Source: DATBJG01 sp963790545 (GTDB lineage Bacteria; Acidobacteriota; Vicinamibacteria; Vicinamibacterales; JAMQPK01). From it: DNA of 64,000 bases. Shown here piece by piece: positions 9,622 through 18,465 of the stretch. The first letter of the stretch is position 1. Every line of letters begins with the position of its first letter. Location: contig CAWBPA010000025.1 of the NCBI GenBank assembly GCA_963790545.1, positions 124,001 through 188,000 of the forward strand, written 5' to 3'. Below the pieces are notes generated by a model. It saw only the letters and a list, made by a program, of their open reading frames with translations. It did not search any database and was not told the origin of the DNA. The translations under genes were made by a program, and so were the position numbers.

Positions 9622-11022
9622 ATGTTTATCACGAAGAGACATATACCGCGCCGGACGTTCCTGCGGGGTGCGGGTGTGACCCTGGCGTTGCCGTTGCTCG
9701 AAGCGATGGTCCCGGCGCGAACCCTGCTGGCCCAGACGGCTGCCAATCCGAAGAGCCGCTTTGTCGGGATCTTCTTCCCACACGGTATGGCGCCGGGATA
9801 CTGGGAGGCCGAAAAGGCCGGAGCGCTTCCCGCGAAGTTGCCCTACATTCTCGAATCTTTGGAAAAGGTGCGAGACCAGACGGTGGTCCTGGGTGGACTC
9901 TGGTCGAAATCCGCGGAACCCCCGGAGGGCACGACCGGGTCCGACCACTGGGTCGCGGCGGCATTCTTGACGGGTCACAAGCCCCGCAAGACGGCGGGTT
10001 CCGATGCCACGACCTGGAGTCCGACGATCGATCAGATCATCGCGCAGAAGATCGGGCAGGACACGCTGCTGCCGTCGCTGCAGCTGGCCGTCGAAGACCC
10101 GAACTCGAGCTCCAGCAACTGCGGCGAGGGTTACAGCTGTTCGTACACGAACTCGATCTCGTGGATCGGACTGCCAACACCAGCTGATGAGGAAATCCCG
10201 CGAACCAGTCCGCTCCCGATGGAGCTCAATCCTCAGGTCGTGTTCGAGCGACTCTTCGGCAGCGGTGCCACGCCCGAGCAGCGGGCCGCCCGTAACCGTC
10301 AAAGCCGCAGCATTCTCGATTCGCTCCGCGGCGAGCTGGACAGCCTCCGGAAGAGCCTGGGGGCCGGGGATCGTCAGACCGTCAGTCAGTACACGGACGA
10401 GATTCGTGAAATCGAACGTCGCATTCAAATTGCAGCGAAAGCGTCGACTGAGGTGCCCGAGCTCGCGCTGCCGGCCGGCATCCCCGAACAGTTCGACGAC
10501 CACATCAAGCTCCATTATGACTTGACTGCGCTGGCCATGCAGGCGGATATCACGCGCGTCGTCACGCTGCTCGGTGCGCGCGATCTGACCAGCCGGAGTT
10601 TTCCGTACCCGAAAAGCGAGCTCTTTCCCGATGGAGGCGTGAGCCCAAGCTTCCATGGCGGATCGCATCACCAGGAAGAGCCGTCGCAGATCCGGCGGTA
10701 CGCCGCGCTCAACCGGTATCACGTGTCGACGCTGGCGTACCTCGCGGAAAAGCTGAAGTCAATCCGCGAGGGGGACGGCACGTTGCTGGATCAGTCGCTC
10801 ATTGTGTACGGCACGAACATGGGCAATTCGAATCAGCACCAGCACTACGACGTTCCGCACATCCTCGTCGGCGGCGCCAACGGCAAGCTCGAGGGAGGCC
10901 GCTTCCTGACGTACGAAAGAAAATCGGTGACGACGGGGAATTTATTGTTGAGCGTGCTGGATCGGTTCGGAATCAATCAGGACGTTCAGGGAGATAGCAC
11001 CGGAAGGCTCGAGGATTTGTAA
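9622..11022 (+). CDS. DUF1552 family Tat-exported protein
   Basis: 466 residues, intact, starting one base after the DUF1592 stop, so the two are translationally coupled. The N-terminus has a twin-arginine signal (PRRTFLRGAGVTLALPLLEA). The body shows the family's KSRFVGIFFPHGMAPGYW opening, GSDHWVAAAFLTGHKPRKT, a Ser-rich CGEGYSCSYTNSISW segment and SLIVYGTNMGNSNQHQHYDVPHILVGG near the end, a metal-ligand-like cluster reminiscent of alkaline-phosphatase-superfamily DUF1501 proteins. Substrate and reaction are unknown. Confidence 0.93.
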   Translation: MFITKRHIPRRTFLRGAGVTLALPLLEAMVPARTLLAQTAANPKSRFVGIFFPHGMAPGYWEAEKAGALPAKLPYILESLEKVRDQTVVLGGLWSKSAEPPEGTTGSDHWVAAAFLTGHKPRKTAGSDATTWSPTIDQIIAQKIGQDTLLPSLQLAVEDPNSSSSNCGEGYSCSYTNSISWIGLPTPADEEIPRTSPLPMELNPQVVFERLFGSGATPEQRAARNRQSRSILDSLRGELDSLRKSLGAGDRQTVSQYTDEIREIERRIQIAAKASTEVPELALPAGIPEQFDDHIKLHYDLTALAMQADITRVVTLLGARDLTSRSFPYPKSELFPDGGVSPSFHGGSHHQEEPSQIRRYAALNRYHVSTLAYLAEKLKSIREGDGTLLDQSLIVYGTNMGNSNQHQHYDVPHILVGGANGKLEGGRFLTYERKSVTTGNLLLSVLDRFGINQDVQGDSTGRLEDL

Positions 11023-11049
11023 AGGCTCAAGGCTCACGTCTCAAGAGAG
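11022..11049. repeat. Heptamer tandem repeat (AAGGCTC word)
   Basis: Four 7-nt units (AAGGCTC twice, ACGTCTC, AAGAGAG) begin at the last base of the DUF1552 stop codon and end 11 bases before the ankyrin gene ATG. The array therefore occupies the operon's intergenic spacer. Confidence 0.6.
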
Positions 11050-11059
11050 ACACGCGACT

Positions 11060-13010
11060 ATGAAACGTCAGGTCATTGCTTTATCGCGCTTCTGATCCTG
11101 GGTGCCACTGCGTACATCGGCGGCGCCGGCAGCGAAGTTGCTGACGCTGTGCGTAAAGGCGACAAAGCGGCTCTCCGAACGCTGCTTCAGAAGAAAGCCG
11201 ACGTGAATGCGCCCCAGGTGGACGGCGCCACCGCGCTTCACTGGGCGGTGTACCGGGACGACCTGGAGGTTGCGGATCTGCTGATTCGAGCTGGCGCCAA
11301 CGTGAAAGCGGCAAACCGTGAGGGTGTGACACCCCTCGCGATGGCCGCTCTCTACGGGAACGCCCAGATGATCGACAAGCTCCTCAAGAGCGGGGCCGAT
11401 GTCAAGCAGCGGGGCCCCAACGGAGGAGAAACGGTTCTCATGCTGGCGGCGCGCAACGGGAATCCCGATCGCGATCAAGGTCCTGTTGGAAGCCGGGGCT
11501 GAGGTGAACGTCCGGGAGACCTTGCGTGGCACGACAGCGCTTGATGTGGGCCGCCGAGCAGAAGCACCCCGCTGCCGTAAAGGCATTGCTCGATGGCGGG
11601 GCCGATGCGAGCCTGCGCTCTGGCGGCGCGGGGCTTCCCCGGAACTATATGGCGGGACGCGTCAACGGCCTGAACGTCGAGCTTGCCGTGAAACGGCGGC
11701 TTGCGGCAAAAGCTGCGGGGCGAACCTACGAAGAACAGCTCGCCTATGAAAGATCCCAGGGCATTAATGTCGGTGGGCGGGGCATTTTCCTCGATCAATT
11801 CGGCCAACCCGGCGCCGGTGGTCAGGGCGGACGCGGACAGGGCGCGGGTCGCGGTCAGGGTCAGGATGCACCCGCTCCAAGCAATGCCGCACCATCAGGT
11901 GGTCAGCAGTCGGCCCCTCCGGCAGGCCGCGGTGCAGCGGACGCTGGTGGCGGTCGAGGGCAGGGAGGACGAGCACAGGCGCCACGCAGAGCGCGAGAAC
12001 GCGGACCAGCGAGACGATGACGATACAGACGTCATCGTGGCGGGCCTCGTCGGCAGCGGTGGCGGCGGCTTGACGGCTCTGGTCTTTGCCGCACGGGAAG
12101 GGGATCTCGAGTCGGCCAGGCTGCTGATTGACGGGGGCGCAAACGTCAATCAGACGACCGAGTACGGATGGACTCCGTTGTTGACCGCGGTCAACAACCG
12201 GCACTACAAACTTGCGACGTTCCTCATCGAGCGTGGTGCCGATGTCAACCTCGCCAACAAAGGCGAGCTGGACGCCGCTCTACCTGGCGACGGACAACCG
12301 CAATATCGAGGGTGGCGATTATCCGGTTCCGAAACCGGATATGGACAACCTGGAGTTCATCAAGATTCTCCTCGATCGCGGAGCCGACCCGAATCTGCCG
12401 GTGAAAGACAACACGCTCAGCCGAACCATCTTTACGATGCAGTGGTTCATCGAGCCCGGGTCGACGCCGTTCATCCGTGCCGCGCAGTCAAGCGATGTGG
12501 AGTTGATGAAGCTGCTGTTCGAGCGAGGGGCCGATCCAAAACGATCGACCGATCATGGAGACAACGCCTTGACTGTTGCCGCGGGGATAGGTTGGGTCGA
12601 GGGCGTGACGTACGAGCGATCAGTGGCCGAAAACCTGACAGCCGATCAAGATGCTTCTGGATCTGGGTCTGGATCCGAACTCCGCGAATCGCGATGGACG
12701 GACCCCGCTCATGGGCGCGGCCATGAAAGGGCGCAACGACGTCGTGCAACTCCTCGTTGACAGGGGCGCCAGACTGGAGACGCGAGACAAAGGCAGCCGC
12801 GACACAGACACCGTGGTCTCACAGCTCGCAGGTCATACCTGGCAGGCGCTCGACTACGCCGACGGTCTCGTGCGGGTTGGGGTGCAGTCTGCTGTCAATC
12901 GTGCCGAGACGGCAGCGCTCATCCGCAAGTTGATGACCGAACGCGGCCTGCCTGTGCCGCCGGCTAATCGCACCGTCGAATCGATTTGCGTCGTGCCACT
13001 CTGTGAATAG
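11060..13010 (+). CDS. Secreted ankyrin-repeat protein, frame broken several times
   Basis: The ATG at 11060 opens MKRQVIA, and one base must be restored near 11075 to continue into a signal peptide (IALLILGATAYIGGAG). Two blocks of ankyrin repeats follow. The first reads DAVRKGDKAALRTLLQKKADVNAPQ, DGATALHWAVYRDDLEVADLLIRAGANV and GVTPLAMAALYGNAQMIDKLLKSGADV. A Gly/Gln/Pro-rich linker at about 11800-11960 separates it from the second (GLTALVFAAREGDLESARLLIDGGANVNQ, GWTPLLTAVNNRHYKLATFLIERGADVN and later repeats) to CVVPLCE. Breaks are near 11075, 11475, 11535, 12010, 12270 and 12645. The DUF1592-DUF1552-ankyrin order suggests one periplasmic complex or pathway. It has more breaks than any other gene here, so real decay cannot be excluded. 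Confidence 0.75.
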
Positions 13011-13013
13011 AAA

Positions 13014-13085
13014 GTCTGAAGTCTGAAGGCTGAAGTCTGAAGAAATTCATTGAAACTTCAGCCTTGAGACTTTAGCCTTGAGACT
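13014..13085. repeat. Inverted heptamer array (GTCTGAA word)
   Basis: Left arm: four 7-nt units of GTCTGAA/GGCTGAA at 13014-13041. After a 15-base AT-rich loop, the right arm has four units, TTCAGCC, TTGAGAC, TTTAGCC and TTGAGAC, at 13057-13084, complementary to the left arm. It lies between two convergent genes and could act as a terminator, but it also encodes the last residues and stop codon of the cytochrome-like gene at 13072. Confidence 0.75.
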
Positions 13086-13590
13086 TTCTTATTGTGGCGG
13101 TCTGAAGTTCCGCGCCAAATATCCCAAGCACGACCGCAAATTCCTCGTCCGAGAGCATCGCGCCTTCGTTCGTCATGGAGATGAGCGTTTCCTGCCAATC
13201 CTCTGGCGTCGCTCCATGTTCACGCACCCGTCGCAGGTCGTGACACATGGTGCACGTGTGCAGGACGATCTTCTTTCCCGCTCCGTCGGGCAAGGGACCA
13301 TGATTTCTGACCAGGTATTCCACGATGACTGGGATGTCGCCCTGGCTGACCTTCGCACCTTTTTCAATCATCGACTGAACATTGGCGGTCCAGCCCTCCC
13401 GGTCGAGGGCCGACGTTTGAATAGGCCGCAGATCGTGACACTCTGTGCAGCTGGCATTGACGAGTTGTTCTCCGCGGTCGGGCTGCTGAGCACCGCGAGC
13501 CGCATCCAGGCCGGTATCCGACGACAACTCTGTCCACATCGCGCACGCGAACAACGCACAGGGCACGAGGAACACTGCTCGCATCGTCAT
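13072..13590 (-). CDS. Secreted diheme cytochrome c-like protein
   Basis: 172 residues from the ATG at 13590 (a GTG and a second ATG lie within two codons). A signal peptide (RAVFLVPCALFACAMW) precedes two c-type heme attachment motifs, CTECH (NASCTECHDLRPIQ) and CTMCH (HTCTMCHDLRRVREHG), each followed by a matching WTANVQSMIEKGAKVS / WQETLISMTNEGAMLS helix. The protein is thus two repeats of one short cytochrome module. It is a likely periplasmic electron carrier. The final residues KSQG and the stop codon fall inside the GTCTGAA heptamer array. Confidence 0.85.
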   Translation of the reverse strand: MTMRAVFLVPCALFACAMWTELSSDTGLDAARGAQQPDRGEQLVNASCTECHDLRPIQTSALDREGWTANVQSMIEKGAKVSQGDIPVIVEYLVRNHGPLPDGAGKKIVLHTCTMCHDLRRVREHGATPEDWQETLISMTNEGAMLSDEEFAVVLGIFGAELQTATIRKSQG

Positions 13591-13673
13591 CACGATTCAA
13601 TCCAACAGCGCAAAACAGGAGACATGGCCACTATACGTCGCGCCGGACCTTCAATCAAAAACACCATCGGCTT

Positions 13674-14285
13674 TCAATAATTGACGACGACCCCGACGGT
13701 CGCACGCCAGAAGGTTAGATACGCCGGTTCTTCATCGACCGTGAGGGCCGGTTCGAACGGTGCGGTCAGGTTGGAGAAGCGCCGAAGATCGAAGCGGATG
13801 CTGACCCTGTTGGTTACCGGACCGAACGCTCCACCGCCAACACTCAGGCCCAGCAGATTCCTGTTGAGATCGAACACGCCCCCGCCCGAATCCTCAATGC
13901 TCAAATGAAGAAGGCCGACGCCTCCGACCAGGTAGGGGCGTAGTGAATCGCCCGTGATTCTGCGCGGTAAAGCAATGATGACGTTGCCCATGAGGGTGGT
14001 AATACTGCTTCGTCCGACCTGATCGTTGGTGCGTTCGAAGAAGCGGGGACCGTACCCGTAGTCCCCTTCGATGCCGAAAATGCCGGACCCGAGAATCCCC
14101 CCTGAGCCCCCCAGGAGCAGCTTGGCCTCGGCGGCGCTCTGCTCCAGATCCGGCAAGTTCGTGGATCCGCCAAACTTCAGACCAATCCAGGGGGCCACAA
14201 ACCACTGGGCGTGCGCCTCGGCCGCTGGAAGGGACACGAACATTCCCAGGAGCGCCAGCATGCGTAACGTGCCCTTGACGCTCAC
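13674..14285 (-). CDS. Outer-membrane beta-barrel (porin-like) protein
   Basis: About 203 residues from the GTG at 14285 (ATG 14261 is an alternative). A signal peptide (RMLALLGMFVSLPAAEAHAQ) leads into repeated amphipathic strands: WFVAPWIGLKFGG, GGILGSGIFGIEGDYGYGP, SSITTLMGNVIIALP, LRPYLVGGVGLLHLSIED, GLSVGGGAFGPVTNRVSIRFDLRRF and a C-terminal YLTFWRATVGVVVNY ending in an aromatic residue. This matches the OmpW/OmpA-like 'outer membrane beta-barrel' class. No ligand can be inferred. The upstream extension to 14390 lacks a signal peptide start and is not used. Confidence 0.8.
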   Translation of the reverse strand: MSVKGTLRMLALLGMFVSLPAAEAHAQWFVAPWIGLKFGGSTNLPDLEQSAAEAKLLLGGSGGILGSGIFGIEGDYGYGPRFFERTNDQVGRSSITTLMGNVIIALPRRITGDSLRPYLVGGVGLLHLSIEDSGGGVFDLNRNLLGLSVGGGAFGPVTNRVSIRFDLRRFSNLTAPFEPALTVDEEPAYLTFWRATVGVVVNY

Positions 14286-14347
14286 GATCGGGTTTGAAGG
14301 TCTCTTGGCAGCGCCGTTGACGTGTCGGCTTGGAAACAGGGGATTCG

Positions 14348-15404
14348 CTAAACAAAGAGTCCAAGAAACAGTTTGACGAACACGGACCACGTGACATCGC
14401 CGTTGGCGAGCGATGATGCCGCGCCCAGATCGTCGCTATTGGCAAGGGCGATGAACGTCAGATTGCGGCCGGGGACTTTCAGCATGAGCGAGGAGAAGGC
14501 TCCCGGCGCGTACCCGAAGTGCCAGACAAGGCGCTCTCCTTTGTACGCCTGGACGAACCAACCGAGGCCGCTCGGGAGCGGCCCGCTTCGTCGGAGAGGT
14601 GACGTTCGTCCACATTCGGGCGAGGCTGTCGTTCCGGAGCAGAATGCCATCGTCCAAACCTGCGTCGTACCGCGCCAGATCCCGCACTGTTGAGACAATG
14701 CCTGCCGATGCGGTGACGTGATCCAGCAAATACTCCGATCGTGTAAGGCGACCCCTCCGGTCGGTCCGATACGGGACCGCCAGCCGACTCAAGGTGGCTG
14801 CGTAGCGATTGAGGACCTCGGGCTCGAAGAGCTGGCGGACCGGAGATGCCGGATTGGCGAGATCGCGGCCGGGAACAGAGTTCACCATGGAGAGGCGATC
14901 AAAGATGTCGTGGGCCAGGCGCGTCCGGTAAGGCTCGTCGCCGCACCGGTCGATAACAGTGGTTAGAGAGTCGTATCGAGAGGGGTCGTATTGAAAGCCG
15001 TTGCTCAAAGACGCATGCGAGAGCACATCGTACACTCGAGCACCCGGCTCAGCCGCTAGTGGCACCCACTGTCGTATGGAGTCATCCAGGTGAACGGTGC
15101 CTTGTTCGACGCATTGCATCAAGAGCGTGGCGGCAAACGTCGAGGTGAGGTCGGCGACGGGGTAGGGCGTGTCCGGGGTCGCAAGTATCCGGCCGTCCAC
15201 GTCCTGAAAGCCGAAACCGCCTTCCCACACGATCTGGCGATTCTGCACGATGGCCGCCGACACACCCGGTATCCCGGCTTGCTGTCGAAGGGACTCCAGG
15301 TAGCGCTCGAACTGGAGAAACCTCAGATCCTGGCCTTCAGAACCTCGCCCGACGGGCAAGGTCACGAGCCCAAACGCGACGATGATGATTCTGAGTGCAC
15401 GCAT
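14348..15404 (-). CDS. Class C beta-lactamase-like serine hydrolase, catalytic motifs degenerate, one frameshift
   Basis: A signal peptide (ALRIIIVAFGLVTLPVGRG) is followed by the penicillin-binding/serine hydrolase fold: FERYLESLRQQAGIPGVSAAIVQNRQIVWEGGFGFQD, ATPDTPYPVADLTSTFAATLLMQCVEQG, LDDSIRQWVP, VLSHASLSNGF and YLLDHVTASAGIVSTVRDLARYDAGLD. After a frame change near 14583 come GPLPSGLGWFVQ and WHFGYAPGAFSSLMLKVP. About 351 residues. Where family members have SxxK (for example SVTK) this protein reads DLTS, and the YxN position reads YDP, so both catalytic motifs appear lost although the local frame is intact. It may be a non-catalytic member. Confidence 0.75.
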
Positions 15405-15576
15405 TCAGGAAGCGACCCCAGGGGTACCAAATCATAACGGATCCCCGTGGATCCGCGTGATCCGTGTCTTTATTCACGGATCCTGGCGATCCCTTGTCGG
15501 GCCCTGGCCGAATCGTGGTACATTGCCCGGCAATGGAACGGTTGGTTCCAGGCCCCTAAGAAGAGTATCGGCGCAC

Positions 15577-16119
15577 ATGAGTCGCGGCTCCTCCTCCTGG
15601 TTGGGCGTGTCGTGCGCGCTCCTCTTGTCGGGAGCGACACTACTGGCCGCCGAAGGCATCCAGATCGTGCCTCTGGTGCGAGATGGGGCGGTCCTGGTTT
15701 CGCTGGAGTTCGCCGACGGCTTTACTGAGGACGTTGGGGCGGCCATCCACAGTGGCCTGCGGACGACCTTCACCTACAACGTCGAGCTCCGGCTGGAAGT
15801 GCCCGCCTGGATTGACCGGACGGTCTCCTCCGCGACCGTGACCAATACGGTGGAATACGACAACCTCACCAGACGGTACACCGTGATGCGGACGATCAAC
15901 GGCCGGGTCGAGCAAACCGAAGTGACCGAAGACCGGGCACGAGTGCGCCAGCTGCTCATGACCTTCCGCGGCCTGCGAATGTTCGCCGTTTCGGACCTCG
16001 AGGCCAACCGCGATTACTACGTCCGTGTGCGCGCGACCATGCGACCGCACAATGCCTTGTTTGCCTGGCCCTTTGACCGGGGTATTCTGGGGCAAGCCAG
16101 GTTTACCTTCATCCCGTAG
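15577..16119 (+). CDS. DUF4390-like secreted protein
   Basis: 180 residues from the ATG at 15577; longer forms extend without a start signal. A signal peptide (WLGVSCALLLSGATLLAAEG) precedes VRDGAVLVSLEFADGFTEDVGAAIHSGLRTTFTYNVELRLEVPAWIDRTVSSATV, TVEYDNLTRRYTVMRTINGR and LEANRDYYVRVRATMRPHNALFAWPFDRGILGQARFTFIP. The overall pattern (beta-rich, 'sGL.ttf.y.vel', Y.V.R..ng, ending in a strand) matches DUF4390. Function unknown, predicted periplasmic. Confidence 0.75.
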   Translation: MSRGSSSWLGVSCALLLSGATLLAAEGIQIVPLVRDGAVLVSLEFADGFTEDVGAAIHSGLRTTFTYNVELRLEVPAWIDRTVSSATVTNTVEYDNLTRRYTVMRTINGRVEQTEVTEDRARVRQLLMTFRGLRMFAVSDLEANRDYYVRVRATMRPHNALFAWPFDRGILGQARFTFIP

Positions 16120-16133
16120 CCACGGCGGGGGTC

Positions 16134-16168
16134 GACGCTCGGCTCTCGGCTTTCGGGCCCAACGCCCG
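16134..16168. repeat. Heptamer tandem repeat (GGCTCTC word)
   Basis: Units GACGCTC, GGCTCTC, GGCTTTC, GGGCCCA and ACGCCCG follow each other with a strict 7-nt period in the gap between two co-oriented genes. Related to the arrays at 6850 and 11022. Confidence 0.6.
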
Positions 16169-16178
16169 AAGTCCAACC

Positions 16179-17051
16179 ATGCGTTGCACCAGATGGATCA
16201 TTGCCGTCTCAATTGCCGGCTTCTCGGTGCCGGTCGCCGGACAGCCGCGTGAGGGTGCCCAGAACCTTACCGAGTTGCTGACACGCATTGGTGCACGAAT
16301 TGAGCAGTACTTTGCCCGTGCACAGAGCATTGTCTGCGACGAGCGCGTCATCATTCGGCCGCAAGGGTACAGCTCGGCGTCAGACAGTCCGGTGCGGACG
16401 CTCGTGTACGAATTGCGGGTTGCGTGGGAGGCGGCCGTCGCCGCGGGTGAACCGTCGCAGGCAACCGTGCTCCGCGAGATCCGCACGATCAACGGGCGGC
16501 GCCCCAGATCCAACGAGGACCCGGGCTGTATGGATCCGCGGTCGGTTTCGCCGGAACCCCTTTCCATGTTGTTGTCGGGCCGGCGTGAGGGGTTTCACTT
16601 TTCATTGGTTCGAGCCGGCGGCGACGCCAAGCCCGCCATGGTAATCCTGGATTATCGTCCGCGAGAACGTCGGGCCGACTCGGTCTCATGGACCAAAGAC
16701 TGCGTGAGCGTAGACCTGCCGGGCCGCACGGTCGGCCGAATCTGGGCGAGTGCGGAGACGGGCGACGTGCTTCGACTCGACGAACGCTTGACGGGACCTT
16801 TCGAATTTCCAATCCCCCGCGAACACCAGATCCCGTTCGACTCGCGACGGACCTCCATGTCGCTCGAGAATGCGACGACCTCCATCCGGTACAAAGCCGT
16901 GACGTTTCAGGATCCCGAGGAAACGCTCATGCTGCCGACGTCCATTGACTCGCTGGCCATCTGGCGCGGCGCAGGCAGTCGCCGCAACATCATCACGCAG
17001 GATTTCTCCAACTGTCGGCGGTTTCTCACGGACGGACGGATTGTACGCTAA
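16179..17051 (+). CDS. Secreted protein of unknown function
   Basis: 290 residues. The N-terminus RWIIAVSIAGFSVPVAGQ is a signal peptide. The mature part begins NLTELLTRIGARIEQYFARAQSIVCDERVIIRP, a helix followed by a conserved-looking Cys, and contains TLVYELRVAWE, VLREIRTINGR, SLLLSG-like (SMLLSGRREGFHFSL) and TSIRYKAVTFQDPEETLMLPTSIDSL segments. I do not recognise a named domain; I recall similar proteins from Acidobacteria but cannot confirm this here. It lies 60 bases after the DUF4390-like gene and may be co-expressed. A GTGC/GCAC array starts directly after the stop. Confidence 0.75.
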   Translation: MRCTRWIIAVSIAGFSVPVAGQPREGAQNLTELLTRIGARIEQYFARAQSIVCDERVIIRPQGYSSASDSPVRTLVYELRVAWEAAVAAGEPSQATVLREIRTINGRRPRSNEDPGCMDPRSVSPEPLSMLLSGRREGFHFSLVRAGGDAKPAMVILDYRPRERRADSVSWTKDCVSVDLPGRTVGRIWASAETGDVLRLDERLTGPFEFPIPREHQIPFDSRRTSMSLENATTSIRYKAVTFQDPEETLMLPTSIDSLAIWRGAGSRRNIITQDFSNCRRFLTDGRIVR

Positions 17052-17054
17052 CGG

Positions 17055-17236
17055 GTGCTTGGTGCATGGTGCCGCGTGCTGGGTGCTGTGCATGGTGCTG
17101 AGTGCTGGGTGCTAAGTGTGCGGGTACGGCACCAGGCACGCGGTACCTTGCACAACACCCTGCACCCTGCACCCAGAGCACCCAGCACCCGGCACCATGC
17201 ACAGCACCTGGCACCACGCACTAGGCACCAGGCACC
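17055..17236. repeat. GGTGC/GCACC inverted heptamer array (empty)
   Basis: Left half (about 17055-17120) is made of GGTGCNK-type words at mostly 7-nt spacing. A short linker follows, and the right half (about 17145-17236) has the complementary GCACC words. The whole could fold into one long imperfect hairpin of about 180 nt. It overlaps the last codons of the MetE-like gene on the minus strand. No protein-coding signal is present apart from repeat-derived open frames rich in Gly, Ala, Cys, Leu and Val. Confidence 0.8.
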
Positions 17237-18465
17237 CGGGAGACCACCGAAGCTCCCCACAACTCGCGCGTTGCCAGGGCGGCTCCCTCCGCAAGGGCTC
17301 GCAGCTTGGCCCATTGGATTGACGGGTGCACGCGTCGGACGAATGCACCTTGCGCAAAGCCGCAGTCCGTGCCGCCGATGACGTTCTCGCGGCCGACCAC
17401 ATGAGCGAGTCGGGTGAGCCGCTGGGCCACGAGTTCCGGATGCTCGACGACGTTCGTATGGTGCGTGACAACACCCGGGATGAGCACCTTGCCGTCTGGA
17501 AGCTTCACGGTCTCCCAAAGGCGCCACTCGTGCTCATGGCGCGGATTGGCCTGTTCGATGGAATAGTAGTGCGCCGGCACCTGCAAGACGAAGTCCGCGA
17601 CTTCCGAGAGCGGGGGATCGTACGCGTGCGGGCCGTGCCAGCTGCCCCAGCAGACGTGATAACGAACCCGATCTTCGGGGATGCCGCGAAGCGCATACTT
17701 GAGGGCGTCGATGCGAACTTGGGCCCACCGCCTGTAGTCTTCAACCGAGCCGCCACCCGAAAGGATCGAATCGTATTCGTGCACGAGTACAGCGTCGTCG
17801 ACCTGCAGGAGCAATCCGGAATCTACAATCGTTCGGTACTCAGTCCGCAATGCGTCGGCCACCGCGTACACGAACTCCTCATCTGTCTTGTAGTAGTCGT
17901 TGCTCAGCCAGTACACGCTCGCCGGCGCGACAACGGGTAGGAACGCGCCCGACACGGGGAGGCCCTTGATCGCGGCCTTCAGGTTGTCGATATCGCGTTG
18001 CAACAGCGCGACCCCTTCATATCTGATCGGTCCGGTGCACACCCAACGTTCGGGGCCGGAAGGATTGATGCCCCGCCGCTCTTTGATGCCATTGGCTCCC
18101 AGCATCATCACGCGACGCCGCTGATGCGCGAACTGCTTGTCTTCTTCCTCGTAGAATTCGGGGAATGCCTGCCGATCCCGGCTCGGAGGCATGAGGGTCG
18201 CGCCGGGCGGCAACTCCCGGACTTCGAGGCCGCCAAGCCGCTCGAACAGGTATGAGATCCAGCTCACTTTGCCAATCTCGCCGTCGCTCACGATGTCGAT
18301 GCCGGCATCGAGCTGGTTGCGAACGATGTTCGCTACCGATCGGGACATGACGAGCACCCACTCATGCTCGTCGATCGGCTCACCCCGCTCGATGGCATCG
18401 AGAAACGTCAGAACTTCCGGCGGGCGAATCAGACTGCCGGTGTGGGTCGTGAGAATCTTGTTCAA
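17221..18465 (-). CDS. MetE C-terminal-like (cobalamin-independent methionine synthase family) methyltransferase
   Basis: 414 residues. The TTG at 18465 has a GGGAGGAG site close upstream and overlaps the previous gene's TGA (TTGA). The protein begins ILTTHTGSLIRPPEVL and contains QLDAGIDIVSDGEIGKVSWISYLFERLGG, TGPIRYEG, SVYWLSNDYYKTDEEFVYAVADALRTEYRTIVDSG, LQVDDAVLVHEYD, HVCWGSWHGPH and VIGGTDCGFAQGAF. The barrel and the CWGSWH...TDCGF zinc-ligand pattern fit the MetE C-terminal superfamily. Lacking the N-terminal half and unlinked to metR/metE, it probably acts on a methylthiol or epoxyalkane-CoM-like substrate rather than homocysteine. Its last residues (VPGA) and stop are encoded by the GCACC repeat. 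Confidence 0.85.
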   Translation of the reverse strand: MNKILTTHTGSLIRPPEVLTFLDAIERGEPIDEHEWVLVMSRSVANIVRNQLDAGIDIVSDGEIGKVSWISYLFERLGGLEVRELPPGATLMPPSRDRQAFPEFYEEEDKQFAHQRRRVMMLGANGIKERRGINPSGPERWVCTGPIRYEGVALLQRDIDNLKAAIKGLPVSGAFLPVVAPASVYWLSNDYYKTDEEFVYAVADALRTEYRTIVDSGLLLQVDDAVLVHEYDSILSGGGSVEDYRRWAQVRIDALKYALRGIPEDRVRYHVCWGSWHGPHAYDPPLSEVADFVLQVPAHYYSIEQANPRHEHEWRLWETVKLPDGKVLIPGVVTHHTNVVEHPELVAQRLTRLAHVVGRENVIGGTDCGFAQGAFVRRVHPSIQWAKLRALAEGAALATRELWGASVVSRVPGA

